Assembly: GCA_965232455.1 (NCBI GenBank)
Contig: OZ246981.1
Span: 3,472,001-3,536,000 of the forward strand
Source of the DNA: JBFGFX01 sp965232455
Lineage (GTDB): Bacteria > Pseudomonadota > Gammaproteobacteria > Steroidobacterales > Woeseiaceae
Reading direction: 5' to 3'
DNA length: 64,000 nt
The translations under genes were made by a program, and so were the position numbers. How positions within the stretch are numbered: position 1 is the stretch's first letter; each line of letters starts with the position of its first letter. Shown piece after piece: positions 26,528 to 35,423 of the stretch. Below the pieces are notes generated by a model that saw nothing but the letters and a program-made list of their open reading frames with translations, was not told the DNA's origin and made no database searches.

Positions 26528-27988
26528 TCAGGCCGTCGCCGGCTCCGTCGCCTCGTCGATCCTTTTGATCGTAAAGCCCGTAAACCCGTAGACGATCGAG
26601 ATCAGGGGATTGATCAGGTTGAAAAACGCGAACGGCAGATAGGCCAGGGTCGGCACGCCGAGCGTCGCCGCCATGTAGGCGCCGCAGGTGTTCCAGGGCA
26701 CGAGCGCCGAGGTCATGGTGCCCGAGTCTTCGATCACGCGTGACAGGTTCTGCGGCTTCAGCCCGCGCCGCTCGAACTCGGCTCTGTACATCTTGCCCGG
26801 CAGAACGATCGCAATGTACTGATCTGCCGCAACGATGTTGATGCCGATACAGGACAGCACCACCGTCATGATCAGCGAACCGGTCGACTTTGCGGCCCTG
26901 AGCGCCGAGCGGATCAGGCGCATCAGCATGCCGCTGTGCTCCAGCACGGCGCCGAACGCCATCGCCGTCAGGATCAGCCAGATCGTCACGAGCATGCTGC
27001 TCATACCGCCGCGCGACAGCAGATCGTCGACCTCCTGCACCCCGGTCGAAGAGACATAGCCGTCCGCGAGTGCGAGCCAGATCCCTTTGGTCATCGCCAT
27101 GGCCGGCGTCAGTTCCGGCGAAGCCGCGAACGCCAGCACCGCGTCCGGTTGCAGCACGATCGCTACGAACCCGCCCAGCAGCGCGCCGAACAGGATTGTG
27201 GGCAACGGCGGCACCTTTTTGAACGCCATGTAAAAGACGACCAGCAGCGGGATCAACGCAAAAGGCGTGATGTTGAACGAACCGTCGAGCGTCGTCTGCA
27301 GCAACGCGAGTGAATCACCGCTCGTGTCGATGTCCGCGCCGAGCCCGATGATCGTGAACAGAATCAACGCGATGACCAGTGACGGCGTGGTTGTCCACGC
27401 CATGTGACGAATGTGCGTAAACAAATCCGTCTCGGCGACGGCGGGCGCCAGATTCGTCGTGTCCGACAGCGGCGACATCTTGTCACCGAAATACGCGCCC
27501 GAAATGATCGCACCGGCGGTGATCGGCGGCGACAGCCCCAACCCGAGCGCCACCCCGATCAGCGCCACGCCAAGGGTTCCGGCAACGGTCCAGGAACTGC
27601 CCGTCGAAAGCGCCGCGATGGCGCAAATCAGGCAGGTAGCCACGTAAAAGAGCTGAGGGTTCAAAAGCTCCAGGCCGTAGAAAATCAGCGACGGCACCGT
27701 ACCCGCCATGAGCCACGTGCCGATCAGCCCACCGACGGACAGCAGTATCAGGACGGCGCGCATGGCGGTCGCGATACCGTTGACGATCGCCGCCAGGATG
27801 TTTTCCCAGGCATGCCCGATTTGGATGGCCACGATCGCCGCAATCGCGGCGCCCAACGTCAAGACGATCTGGTTGGGCCCCGACGAGGAATCCGAACCGA
27901 ACAGGTAAACCGACAGCCCCAGCATCAAGATCAGCGATACGATAGGTATCAGCGATTCGAGGATTGTCGGCTCTCTCGGTTCACTCAT
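26528..27988 (-). CDS. NhaC-family Na+/H+ antiporter
   Basis: A 486-residue membrane protein with about 12 helices. The NhaC signatures are clear: ALSTGSSWTVAGTLGVALIG and GAYFGDKMSPLSDTTNLAPAVAETDLFTHIRHM. It exchanges sodium for protons across the inner membrane, keeping internal sodium low. That matters to a cell using sodium-coupled uptake such as the symporter at 54560 and the Na/Pi carrier at 2957. Some family members carry other substrates such as malate/lactate or amino-acid derivatives. AAGAGG precedes ATG 27988. It follows an M28 peptidase gene after a 74-bp gap and may share its transcript. Confidence 0.88.
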   Translation of the reverse strand: MSEPREPTILESLIPIVSLILMLGLSVYLFGSDSSSGPNQIVLTLGAAIAAIVAIQIGHAWENILAAIVNGIATAMRAVLILLSVGGLIGTWLMAGTVPSLIFYGLELLNPQLFYVATCLICAIAALSTGSSWTVAGTLGVALIGVALGLGLSPPITAGAIISGAYFGDKMSPLSDTTNLAPAVAETDLFTHIRHMAWTTTPSLVIALILFTIIGLGADIDTSGDSLALLQTTLDGSFNITPFALIPLLVVFYMAFKKVPPLPTILFGALLGGFVAIVLQPDAVLAFAASPELTPAMAMTKGIWLALADGYVSSTGVQEVDDLLSRGGMSSMLVTIWLILTAMAFGAVLEHSGMLMRLIRSALRAAKSTGSLIMTVVLSCIGINIVAADQYIAIVLPGKMYRAEFERRGLKPQNLSRVIEDSGTMTSALVPWNTCGAYMAATLGVPTLAYLPFAFFNLINPLISIVYGFTGFTIKRIDEATEPATA

Positions 27989-28062
27989 GTTGCGGCAATC
28001 CTCTTTTTCTTTTTATTGACCGGCCGCTGATCGACGAAGACTTCGACGTCCCGGCCAGGGCC

Positions 28063-29418
28063 CTAGTAGCCGCCGAAAGAGCCCGTTGCTCCGGGGAACA
28101 CCACCGGTGACTCGTAACCGTCGACGGACACGCTGGCAACCCCGAAAAGGTAGTTATCGATGACGATGTTCTCAAGCGTGTGGCTGTCCACCATACCCAC
28201 GAAGCGGCTGAAACTCCACTGCGGCTCGGTGGTCAGCCGCCAATAGACCTTGTAGCCCGCCAGATTCTCCGCCGCTCTGCCTTCCGGGAGATCCCACGAC
28301 AAGGTCGTGCTCGGTTGCACGGCGCCTTCGATCGCCACGTTGGCGGGAAACGGCGGCGCCATCGCCATGCCCGCGAGGGAGACGACGTTCAAGGCGGTCA
28401 GTTTACGCGCGTAGTCGAAATCCACGCCGTCGATAACGTCCCCGTATTCGATCCCGTCCTCGACGCGCAGATCCTGATGCTGACGGTGATAATGTTCGTG
28501 CGTCTCCATGATACGCACGCCCGGAATGCCCGCTTCGTTGAACGGTCGATGGTGGCCGCCGCGCCCGAAACGATCGAGGCGATAGACCATCATCACGTCG
28601 AGGTTGGGAATAAACGCGTCCGCCATGCGGTCGATGTAGCGGGCCAGGTTTCTCGACGGCGAATCGATCTCACCGCCGCTGAAGCGGCGGGTGCGCGCGT
28701 CCTCGGGCGTCTCGACATAACGCGTACCTTCCGAAAACACGCGCGCGGTCGTGTTGTCGGTGACGCCGTCGATCCCGGTGATATTGCCGATCATGTCGTT
28801 GTTCAGAACGGCTTTGATACGCCAGCCTTCCTCGAGCGCGTGCGCGGCGACGATCCGGCCGCCGAACAGCCCCTGCTCTTCGCCGGAGAGTCCCGCATAC
28901 ACGATCGTCCCGGGGAACCGGCGTTTCGACAGCACGCGGGCGGCCTCTATCGCCCCCGCCATACCGCTGGCGTTGTCGTTGGCGCCCGGCGAATCCGATA
29001 CGCCGTCGAGCGGATCGCTGACCCGAGAATCGATGTCGCCGCTCATCATCACCATCCGACCGGGGTCGAGAGTTCCGCGTTGGATGGCGAGCACGCTGAC
29101 GACCTCCGTCGGCTCGGGTATTCGCCGCTCACCCGATATCACGTCGCCGACCGTAATGACGTCCAGGCACCCGCCGCACTCCGTCGAGATGCGCTCGAAC
29201 TCCGCCGCAATCCAGCGCCGCGCCGCGCCAATGCCGCGCGTCTCGGACTCTGTCTCCGAAAGCGTGTGCCGCGTGCCGAAACCGACCAGTTTTTCGATGT
29301 CTTTTTGAAGTCGCTCGGCGGAGACGTCCGCCGCCAACTCGTGGCGAATCTCGTCGGCGCCGGCAATCGCCGGTAGTGCCGCCAACAACAGACCTGCCAT
29401 TTGCCAAGCCTTGTACAT
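28063..29418 (-). CDS. M28-family zinc peptidase with C-terminal fibronectin-like domain
   Basis: A 451-residue protein with a signal peptide (cleavage near IAGADE). The M28 core has metal-binding motifs SGDIDSR, SPGANDNASGMAG (bridging Asp), YAGLSGEEQGL (catalytic Glu-Glu) and VLNNDMIGN, and the last His in METHEHYHR. The C-terminal ~100 residues (VQPSTTLSWDLPEG onwards) look like a fibronectin type III domain. It is an exported aminopeptidase-type enzyme. AAAAGGGGGAG lies just before ATG 29418, 41 bp after the SDR gene. Confidence 0.88.
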   Translation of the reverse strand: MYKAWQMAGLLLAALPAIAGADEIRHELAADVSAERLQKDIEKLVGFGTRHTLSETESETRGIGAARRWIAAEFERISTECGGCLDVITVGDVISGERRIPEPTEVVSVLAIQRGTLDPGRMVMMSGDIDSRVSDPLDGVSDSPGANDNASGMAGAIEAARVLSKRRFPGTIVYAGLSGEEQGLFGGRIVAAHALEEGWRIKAVLNNDMIGNITGIDGVTDNTTARVFSEGTRYVETPEDARTRRFSGGEIDSPSRNLARYIDRMADAFIPNLDVMMVYRLDRFGRGGHHRPFNEAGIPGVRIMETHEHYHRQHQDLRVEDGIEYGDVIDGVDFDYARKLTALNVVSLAGMAMAPPFPANVAIEGAVQPSTTLSWDLPEGRAAENLAGYKVYWRLTTEPQWSFSRFVGMVDSHTLENIVIDNYLFGVASVSVDGYESPVVFPGATGSFGGY

Positions 29419-29459
29419 TGCCGCTCCCCCTTTTGCGGACAGTGTGGCCCTGGCTGCGA

Positions 29460-30119
29460 CTACCAGGGTAATGCGTAACCCTCGGCGTGCCAGAAGCCTC
29501 CGCTCGTTTCCATGCTCAGCTCGTCCACTCGTTGGATCAGTCCGCTCGCCGCCGTGCCGACCTCGACGCCCTGCCCACCCGTCATGTCGGTCGCAACCAT
29601 GCCGGGATGCAGCAGCGCAACGGCGATACCGCGCGGCTCCAGATCGCGGGCCAGCGTCACGCCGAGCATGTTCACCGCCGTTTTCGACGCACGGTAGCCG
29701 TAATAGCCTCCGGAGCCATTGTCCTCGATGGAACCCATGCGACTGGTGACAATCGCAATCTTCGAGCCGGGGTGCAGGTTGTCGATCAACGCGCGGGTAA
29801 CGCGTAGCGGACCCAGCGAGTTCACGCGAAATTGTTCGGCCATTGCCTCGAAGTCCATTTCCTCGAACCGATCGCGGTGGACGATGCCGGCGTTGTTAAT
29901 CAGGACGTCCACCGCTGTGTCGCCCAGCGCCTCTTTCAGGCGAGTTACGCCGTCGCCGGTCGAGACGTCGACACCGTCGATCACCTCGATGTCCAACGCG
30001 TCGAGCTGCTCGTTGGATTGCCGGCAGACACCGGTCACGGCGTCACCGCGCGCCTTGAGCTGTTTGCACAGCTCGAAGCCGATGCCTCGATTGCAGCCTG
30101 TGACGACGACATTCGTCAT
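29460..30119 (-). CDS. Short-chain dehydrogenase/reductase (SDR)
   Basis: A 219-residue classical SDR. It has the cofactor loop TGCNRGIG near the N-terminus, VLINNAG in the middle, the catalytic Ser in VTSRMGS and Tyr-Lys in YRASK. The length suits the C-factor/CsgA-like subgroup, which often has shorter C-termini; the substrate is unknown. I chose ATG 30119 because GGAGAACAGG precedes it; an in-frame ATG at 30131 lacks a good ribosome site. It is cytoplasmic and is followed by the M28 peptidase gene. Confidence 0.85.
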   Translation of the reverse strand: MTNVVVTGCNRGIGFELCKQLKARGDAVTGVCRQSNEQLDALDIEVIDGVDVSTGDGVTRLKEALGDTAVDVLINNAGIVHRDRFEEMDFEAMAEQFRVNSLGPLRVTRALIDNLHPGSKIAIVTSRMGSIEDNGSGGYYGYRASKTAVNMLGVTLARDLEPRGIAVALLHPGMVATDMTGGQGVEVGTAASGLIQRVDELSMETSGGFWHAEGYALPW

Positions 30120-30148
30120 CCTGTTCTCCAATTTTGGGTTTGGGCGCT

Positions 30149-30228
30149 GGTCGCCCGTCGGGACGGGCTCCTACGGATTCGGCACCATACGCAGGCCTGG
30201 ACGTAGGCGTTCGTCCTGACGAGCGGCC
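30149..30228. repeat. REPIN-like pair of inverted REP units
   Basis: Two 26-nt units, 30149-30174 and 30203-30228, face each other around 28 nt and match at 20 of 26 positions after inversion. Each holds a short internal palindrome (GCCCGTC / GACGGGC in the left one). A third, solo copy lies at 17867-17892. The element is intergenic, upstream of the SDR gene. Confidence 0.6.
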
Positions 30229-30287
30229 TACTGACGGCCAAAAGAGTATCTACAAACATTGTAGAAACGGTTTCGGTGGACGACGTA

Positions 30288-31397
30288 TCACGAGGTCGGC
30301 GAGCCGGGAACCAGCTTCAACAGCCGGCCACCGGCACCGTCTTCGAGAAGCCAGATTGCCCCGTCCGGACCTTCCGCCACCCCTCGCATACGTTTGTTCA
30401 TATCGAAGCGCTCGGCTTCCGTAGCGCTGTCCCCATCGATGGCGACGCGCACGAGCGACCTGGAAGACAGTCCCGGGATGAACGCGTTGCCGCGCCACGA
30501 CGGGAACAGCTCGCCGGTATAGATGATCATCCCGCCCGGCGAAATAACCGGCGTCCACCACAGCTTCGGTTCCTCGAACTCGGGACGCGTATCGTGATCC
30601 GGGATGTTGCGGCCGTCGTAGTGATCGCCGTTCGAGACCGTCGGGTACCCGTAGTCTTTACCACGTATGACCCGATTCAGCTCGTCGCCGCCGGCCGGCC
30701 CCATTTCGACGTCCCAAAGTTTACCCTCCAGGTCGAAGGCGATCCCCAGGGGATTCCGGTGGCCCAGCGACCAGATCTCGGCGGTCACGCCGCCGCGCCC
30801 GTAAAACGGATTGTCCTCGGGGACGGACCCGTCGTCGTTCAATCGTACGATCTTGCCGAGGTTGCCCCGCATGTCCTGAGCGGGATCGAACTTCTGACGC
30901 TCGCCCGAGGAGATGTACAGGTAACCGTCGTCCGAAAACAGCATTCTATGCCCATAGTGACCGCGCCCCGTCACCTTGGGATTCTGGCGCCAGATAACCT
31001 CCAATGCCGACAGCGCGCCGCCGTCCGGAGTCAGGTCCAACCGTGCCCTGGCGACGGCGGCGCCGCGCGTACGACCGCTACCGGCCTCGGCGTAACTCAG
31101 GTAGACGAGCCGGTTGCTCTCGAAGTCCGGATGGAGTGCAACGTCGCCCAGACCTCCCTGCCCGCCGTACTCGACGTCCGGCACACCCGAAATGGGTCCC
31201 GACTTCGAGCCGTCCCGGGTAACCACGAAAAGGCGGCCTTCCTTTTCGGTGACCAGCAGCCGGCCGTCGGGCAGGAACGCCATGGCCCATGGCTCGTCGA
31301 ACTCGGCCACTTCCTGGACGGTGAACGGACGGTTGTCCTCCGCGGTCGCGCAGGCCATGCCAAAAAAACAGAGTACGATAACCAGTGGTCGCTTCAT
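30288..31397 (-). CDS. PQQ-dependent sugar dehydrogenase (YliI/sorbosone dehydrogenase family)
   Basis: A 369-residue beta-propeller enzyme with the features of soluble aldose-sugar dehydrogenases: PWAMAFLPDGRLLVTEKEGRL, GGLGDVALHPDF, a GHYGHRMLFSDDGYLYISSGER segment bearing the catalytic His, and GHRNPLGIAFD. These oxidise sugars at C1 using bound PQQ in the periplasm. The signal peptide is MKRPLVIVLCFFGMACATAE, possibly lipidated at its Cys. No PQQ synthesis genes are in the window. It starts at ATG 31397, 37 bp downstream of the RidA-like gene. Confidence 0.85.
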   Translation of the reverse strand: MKRPLVIVLCFFGMACATAEDNRPFTVQEVAEFDEPWAMAFLPDGRLLVTEKEGRLFVVTRDGSKSGPISGVPDVEYGGQGGLGDVALHPDFESNRLVYLSYAEAGSGRTRGAAVARARLDLTPDGGALSALEVIWRQNPKVTGRGHYGHRMLFSDDGYLYISSGERQKFDPAQDMRGNLGKIVRLNDDGSVPEDNPFYGRGGVTAEIWSLGHRNPLGIAFDLEGKLWDVEMGPAGGDELNRVIRGKDYGYPTVSNGDHYDGRNIPDHDTRPEFEEPKLWWTPVISPGGMIIYTGELFPSWRGNAFIPGLSSRSLVRVAIDGDSATEAERFDMNKRMRGVAEGPDGAIWLLEDGAGGRLLKLVPGSPTS

Positions 31398-31434
31398 CGG
31401 TGAATCCCTTCGGTCGGTTGTGCGGGCTTTTCCT

Positions 31435-31983
31435 TCAGACCCGGATCTCGAAAATAGATTCCACTTCGACCGACGCATTGAGCGGCAGCGAGTTGGTGCC
31501 CAGCGCGGCGCGCGCGCCCATGCCCGCCTCGCCGAATACGTCCCTCAGCAGTTCCGAAGTACCGTTGATGACGCTCGACTGCTCGGTGAAGTCGGCCGTG
31601 CAATTCACGAAACCGCGGATTTGCAGACATTTCACGACACGGTCGAGGTCGCCGTCGCAGGCCGCCTTGAGCTGCGCGAGGATACGCAGGCCGACGTGCT
31701 TCGCCGCAACATAGGCTTCCTCCGTGGTCAGGTCCTTGCCAACCTTGCCGAACGTCGGCGTGTCGAGATCGGCGGGTGGAATGTTACCCGCGATAAACAC
31801 CTGGTTTCCGGTGACTCGATACGGAACGTACACGGCGACCGGCCGTGCCGCCTCCGGCAGCGCAAGCCCCATCGATTCGAGTTTGCCCTCCACATTGTGC
31901 AATTCGGCGGACCGTGCCGCCCTTGCAACGCCAAGCGCGATTGACGCGGTTCCGAGCACCTCAAAAAAAGATCGCCTGTTCAT
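31435..31983 (-). CDS. Tat-signal RidA-family protein
   Basis: A 182-residue protein. It begins MNRRSFFEVLGTASIALG, a twin-arginine signal, then the RidA/YjgF fold: VAVYVPYRVTGNQVFIAGNIPP, ILAQLKAACDGDLDRVVKCLQIRG, and a C-terminal ARAALGTNSLPLNASVEVESIFEI in which the usual catalytic Arg is replaced by Asn-Ser (GTNSLP). RidA proteins destroy reactive enamine/imine intermediates in the cytoplasm. This one is predicted to be exported and seems to lack the Arg, so it may have a different role. It is upstream of the PQQ sugar dehydrogenase. Confidence 0.8.
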   Translation of the reverse strand: MNRRSFFEVLGTASIALGVARAARSAELHNVEGKLESMGLALPEAARPVAVYVPYRVTGNQVFIAGNIPPADLDTPTFGKVGKDLTTEEAYVAAKHVGLRILAQLKAACDGDLDRVVKCLQIRGFVNCTADFTEQSSVINGTSELLRDVFGEAGMGARAALGTNSLPLNASVEVESIFEIRV

Positions 31984-32145
31984 GTTGGTCACCAAGCTCA
32001 ATGAAAACGGGCCCCAACTGTAGCGAACGGCCCCTACCTTTGCCATACGGCGTCGCTCGTCGGTCTTGCCCAGCAAGAACGACCGCTGCGGACGACCGCG
32101 GCGACACCCGGCACGGGTCTTCGGCCGGTCGCGGTGGCCGGCGCG

Positions 32146-32943
32146 TCAGCGTCCGTGCGGCAGGAGCGCGACGGCCCGCAGAGGACCGCCGGAGCCGCCG
32201 GCGATTTTCATGGGCAGCGCAATCACGACGGCGCCCGTCGGCGGCAGGCGCTCGAGATTGGTCAGATTCTCGAAGCCCGGAACGTTGGCGGCGCCCATGA
32301 TCCGATGCACGGGAAAGTCCGGCGACGGCCCATAATCGGTTGACGCCGTGTCGACGCCAAGCGCCGCGACGCTGCGTCCCTCGACGAGCAGCGTCGCGGC
32401 GTCGGCGCCAAAACTCGGGAACGCGAGACCGTCCGGCTCCGTCCCGCCGAGATACGCCGCGCCGTCGGGCCAAAAGCGGCTCCAGCCGGTTTGCAGGAGA
32501 ACGATTGCGCCCGCGGGAATTTCTCCATGCTCGGCCTCGAACGCGACAACGTCCTCGGGCGTGAGGCGGTAAAGCGGATCGGCGGCGGCTTTCCGCGAAA
32601 CGTCGATCACCACCGCGGGCGCCATCAACCGTTCGAGCGGCACGGCCTCGCTTTTGTCGCCATCGGCGTCGAAATGATAGGGCGCGTCCATGTGGGTACC
32701 GCCGTGTTCGGCGGTGGCGACCGCAAAGGCGGCGTAAAAATTCCCCGCTTCGTCGGCGCCTTCCGAAAGCGTCGTCTTGGTGAACCCAAATTCCTCGGTC
32801 GGCCAATACACCGTGTCGTCGCCGTATTCATGGGTAAGATCGACGAGACGGTAATCGCGGGGATCGAAAGCCGGCGGTTCCTGTGAGCACGCGGCAAACG
32901 TGCAGCTTGCAAGCATTGCGACGCAAACCCGTTGATACGACAT
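32146..32943 (-). CDS. Cyclase family protein (kynurenine formamidase-like), exported lipoprotein
   Basis: A 265-residue protein with lipoprotein signal ending TFAACS, followed by the metal-binding cyclase motif HGGTHMDAPYHF (residues near 80-91) and the WPTEEF region upstream. The cyclase/KynB fold hydrolyses amide bonds such as N-formylkynurenine. The export signal argues against a standard tryptophan pathway role. I chose ATG 32943 for AAGGAAG at an 8-bp gap; upstream in-frame starts would mask the signal peptide. The neighbours are RidA-like and NhaC-family genes, both on the same strand. Confidence 0.85.
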   Translation of the reverse strand: MSYQRVCVAMLASCTFAACSQEPPAFDPRDYRLVDLTHEYGDDTVYWPTEEFGFTKTTLSEGADEAGNFYAAFAVATAEHGGTHMDAPYHFDADGDKSEAVPLERLMAPAVVIDVSRKAAADPLYRLTPEDVVAFEAEHGEIPAGAIVLLQTGWSRFWPDGAAYLGGTEPDGLAFPSFGADAATLLVEGRSVAALGVDTASTDYGPSPDFPVHRIMGAANVPGFENLTNLERLPPTGAVVIALPMKIAGGSGGPLRAVALLPHGR

Positions 32944-33002
32944 CGATTGTCTTCCTTCGCGGTTCATCAGACCCTCGCCAATGCCTGCGCGAGAAGCGCT
33001 TC

Positions 33003-34571
33003 TTACGGCGACCAACGACGAATCAGAATCAAAGTGACAGCTTGCACAACTACCGCGGCGACCGCAATCCAGACGGTTTCGGTAAATCCCGCGACCAGGA
33101 AACCTGCGAGCGCGACGCCGCCGTTCGTCAGCGCGTAGGGCAGCTGTGTGGTGAAGTGTTGCAGCGGCGTCGTGCCGGCGCCGGTCGACGACAGAATGGT
33201 CGTTTCCGAAACCGGTGAAGAATGATCGCCGAACAGACCGCCCGACAAAACCGCGCCGATGACGACCGGCAGCGCGGCGTCCGTCGCCAGCGACGCAGGG
33301 ATCGCCAGGGGCATCATGATGATGATCGTGCCCCAGGAAGAACCCGTCGCAAACGAGATGAGCGCCGCCAGCAGGAAGGTGATGACTGGCAAAAGACCGC
33401 CGGAAACGCCCGCGCGGGCGACGTCGGCGATGTATGCGCCGGTGCCCAGCTCCTCACTGACGCTGCCGAGCGCCCAGGCGAGGACAAGCGTCGCGGCAAT
33501 CGGCAACATTCCGGACATGCCCTGGATGTAGACCTGAAACGAGTCCACCAAGCGCTTGAGCCCGAAACCGACGACAAGCGCTACGAGCGTCACCGCCGCA
33601 AGAAAATAGGCCGCCGCCAGGCCGGCGCGAAAATCGGAGCCCGCAACCTGTGCAAACGGGAATCCCAGCCGGCCCAGCGTCGCAAACAGCGTGACGCCGA
33701 GCACGAGCAGCGGCAACCAGACGAGCATCGGGCGCCCGCGGTCGCCGGATCCTGCCGCGTCGTCGATCTGCCCGGCGGCAACCTCGCCGGCGGTATCAAT
33801 CGCCTGCTCCGCCCGACGCATTGGACCGTAGTCGAATCGCAGGAACGTCAGCATCGGCGCCATCGCGATGGCGAGCCATGCGTAAATCTGGAACGGTATC
33901 GCGGAGACGAACGCGTCCCACTCGCCGATTTCGATACCGTTCGATGCTAAGGCGTCCGCGATCACGCTCATGATGAAGACCCCCCAGCCTATGAAAGGGA
34001 TCAGTATCGCGACCGGCGACGACGTCGAATCGAGAATGAACGCCAATTTCTGGCGCGACACACGCAGCCTGTCCGTCAGCGGCCGGAATACCGGCCCGAC
34101 GATCAGCGGCGTGCCCAGATCGGAAAAAAAGATCATGATGCCGCCCGACCACGCACCCAGCTGGGCGCGCGCCTTCGTCGTCACGAATCGCGTAGCGGCC
34201 CGGGCGAACGCCGCCCCGCCGCCGGACCATTCGATCAGCTTCACGAAACCGCCGATAAAGGCCAGCAACACCAGAACGCTGGCGTTGTACGTATCCGCTA
34301 CCTCGGGAACCAGGTAGTCCTTTATCAGCGTGGGCAGGAAACGCAGCGGCCCGACCTCGGCCACCATCAGCACCCCGACGAAGACGCCCGTGAACAAGCC
34401 GACGAGGACGTTGCGCGCCGTCAGCGCCACGAGCAAGGTCGCCGCCACGGGCAGTAGAGACAGGAAACCGGGTTCGCTCAGGGAATCGCTTATGTTCGTA
34501 GGCACAACTCGGGCCGGTGGGCGCTCTTCATCGCGTGCCCGCGACGATAACACGGTTCCGGTCGGGCGCAC
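33003..34571 (-). CDS. NhaC-family Na+/H+ antiporter (second)
   Basis: A 522-residue membrane protein with about 12 helices. It carries the NhaC signature in a different version from the one at 26528: ALISFATGSSWGTIIIMMPLAIP and GGLFGDHSSPVSETTILSSTGAG. The two antiporters are diverged, so different cation or organic substrates are possible. The start is uncertain. GTG 34571 directly follows the nei stop codon (TGA-GTG); a GTG at 34505 gives the more common short N-terminus but lacks a ribosome site. It is translated in line with nei upstream and the cyclase gene downstream. Confidence 0.85.
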   Translation of the reverse strand: MRPTGTVLSSRARDEERPPARVVPTNISDSLSEPGFLSLLPVAATLLVALTARNVLVGLFTGVFVGVLMVAEVGPLRFLPTLIKDYLVPEVADTYNASVLVLLAFIGGFVKLIEWSGGGAAFARAATRFVTTKARAQLGAWSGGIMIFFSDLGTPLIVGPVFRPLTDRLRVSRQKLAFILDSTSSPVAILIPFIGWGVFIMSVIADALASNGIEIGEWDAFVSAIPFQIYAWLAIAMAPMLTFLRFDYGPMRRAEQAIDTAGEVAAGQIDDAAGSGDRGRPMLVWLPLLVLGVTLFATLGRLGFPFAQVAGSDFRAGLAAAYFLAAVTLVALVVGFGLKRLVDSFQVYIQGMSGMLPIAATLVLAWALGSVSEELGTGAYIADVARAGVSGGLLPVITFLLAALISFATGSSWGTIIIMMPLAIPASLATDAALPVVIGAVLSGGLFGDHSSPVSETTILSSTGAGTTPLQHFTTQLPYALTNGGVALAGFLVAGFTETVWIAVAAVVVQAVTLILIRRWSP

Positions 34572-35396
34572 TCACTCCAGGGGCTGGCAACTCGGACAGT
34601 AAAACAAACCGCGGCTGTTCACGGCCATCCGTTCGATTTTCCGGTCACAAGCGTAACAGGGCGAACCGTCGCGGCCGAACACCCAGAAGCGATATTGGCC
34701 GTATCCCAAGCCCTTGGCTTTGAGCCTGCGCGCGTACTCGCGCGTTACGGTTACGCCCCGGGTTTTGTAGGAGCGCCTGCTGATTTTCAACGTTTCGCGG
34801 GCGAGTTTCTTCAGCGCGGGTTTGTCGAGATCAACGGGCCGCAGCGCCGGATGCAGGCCGGACGTATAAAGGATCTCCGAGCGAAGATAGTTGCCGATGC
34901 CGGCCAGAAAGGACTGGTCGAGGTACAGCGCGCCCAGCGAACGGCGGTGAAAACGCGGCTCGCGGAGCCGCTCGGCGATCGCATCCGCCGTTAGCGATTC
35001 GTCGAGTATGTCGGGACCGGCTCGCCGCAGAAACGGGTGCCGTTCCAGCGCTTCCTCGCCGAGCACGTCGACGTCCGAGGCGCTGTAAAGCAATGCGCTG
35101 TGCGTCACCGTGTGCAGCGCGACACGCAGACTGCGAGCGGTGTCCGGCGACTGGCCGCGCTTCGCGATATACCAGCGACCGTAGAGCTGGTTATGGCTGT
35201 AGAGCGTCAGGCCGTTGTCAAAGCGCGTCAGCATGGCTTTGCCGCGCGTATCGACCGCCGTGACGGTCGCACCGATGAGTTCCCGCTCGTACCGCCGCAG
35301 TTTCGGGAACGCAAAACTCACGTCGTCGATCCGCTCGCCGACCAGCACCTCCGCGATGCGATCGGCCGCCAGTCGAATTTCCGGTCCCTCGGGCAC
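34572..35396 (-). CDS. nei: Endonuclease VIII (DNA glycosylase/AP lyase)
   Basis: The 274-residue protein aligns along its length with E. coli Nei. After the initiator Met it begins PEGPEIRLAAD, where Pro2 is the nucleophile for base removal and Glu3 is the acid. Shared segments are TRGKAMLTRF, LTLYSHNQLYGRW, LLYSASD, LDQSFLAGIGNYLRSEIL and a C-terminal four-Cys zinc finger (CYAC...CPSC). It removes oxidised pyrimidines. The start is GTG 35396. A glutathione peroxidase gene lies 27 bp upstream, suggesting a shared oxidative-stress transcript. Confidence 0.93.
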   Translation of the reverse strand: MPEGPEIRLAADRIAEVLVGERIDDVSFAFPKLRRYERELIGATVTAVDTRGKAMLTRFDNGLTLYSHNQLYGRWYIAKRGQSPDTARSLRVALHTVTHSALLYSASDVDVLGEEALERHPFLRRAGPDILDESLTADAIAERLREPRFHRRSLGALYLDQSFLAGIGNYLRSEILYTSGLHPALRPVDLDKPALKKLARETLKISRRSYKTRGVTVTREYARRLKAKGLGYGQYRFWVFGRDGSPCYACDRKIERMAVNSRGLFYCPSCQPLE

Positions 35397-35423
35397 GGTC
35401 TGCGGGGACTCCTCGCGGTACGC

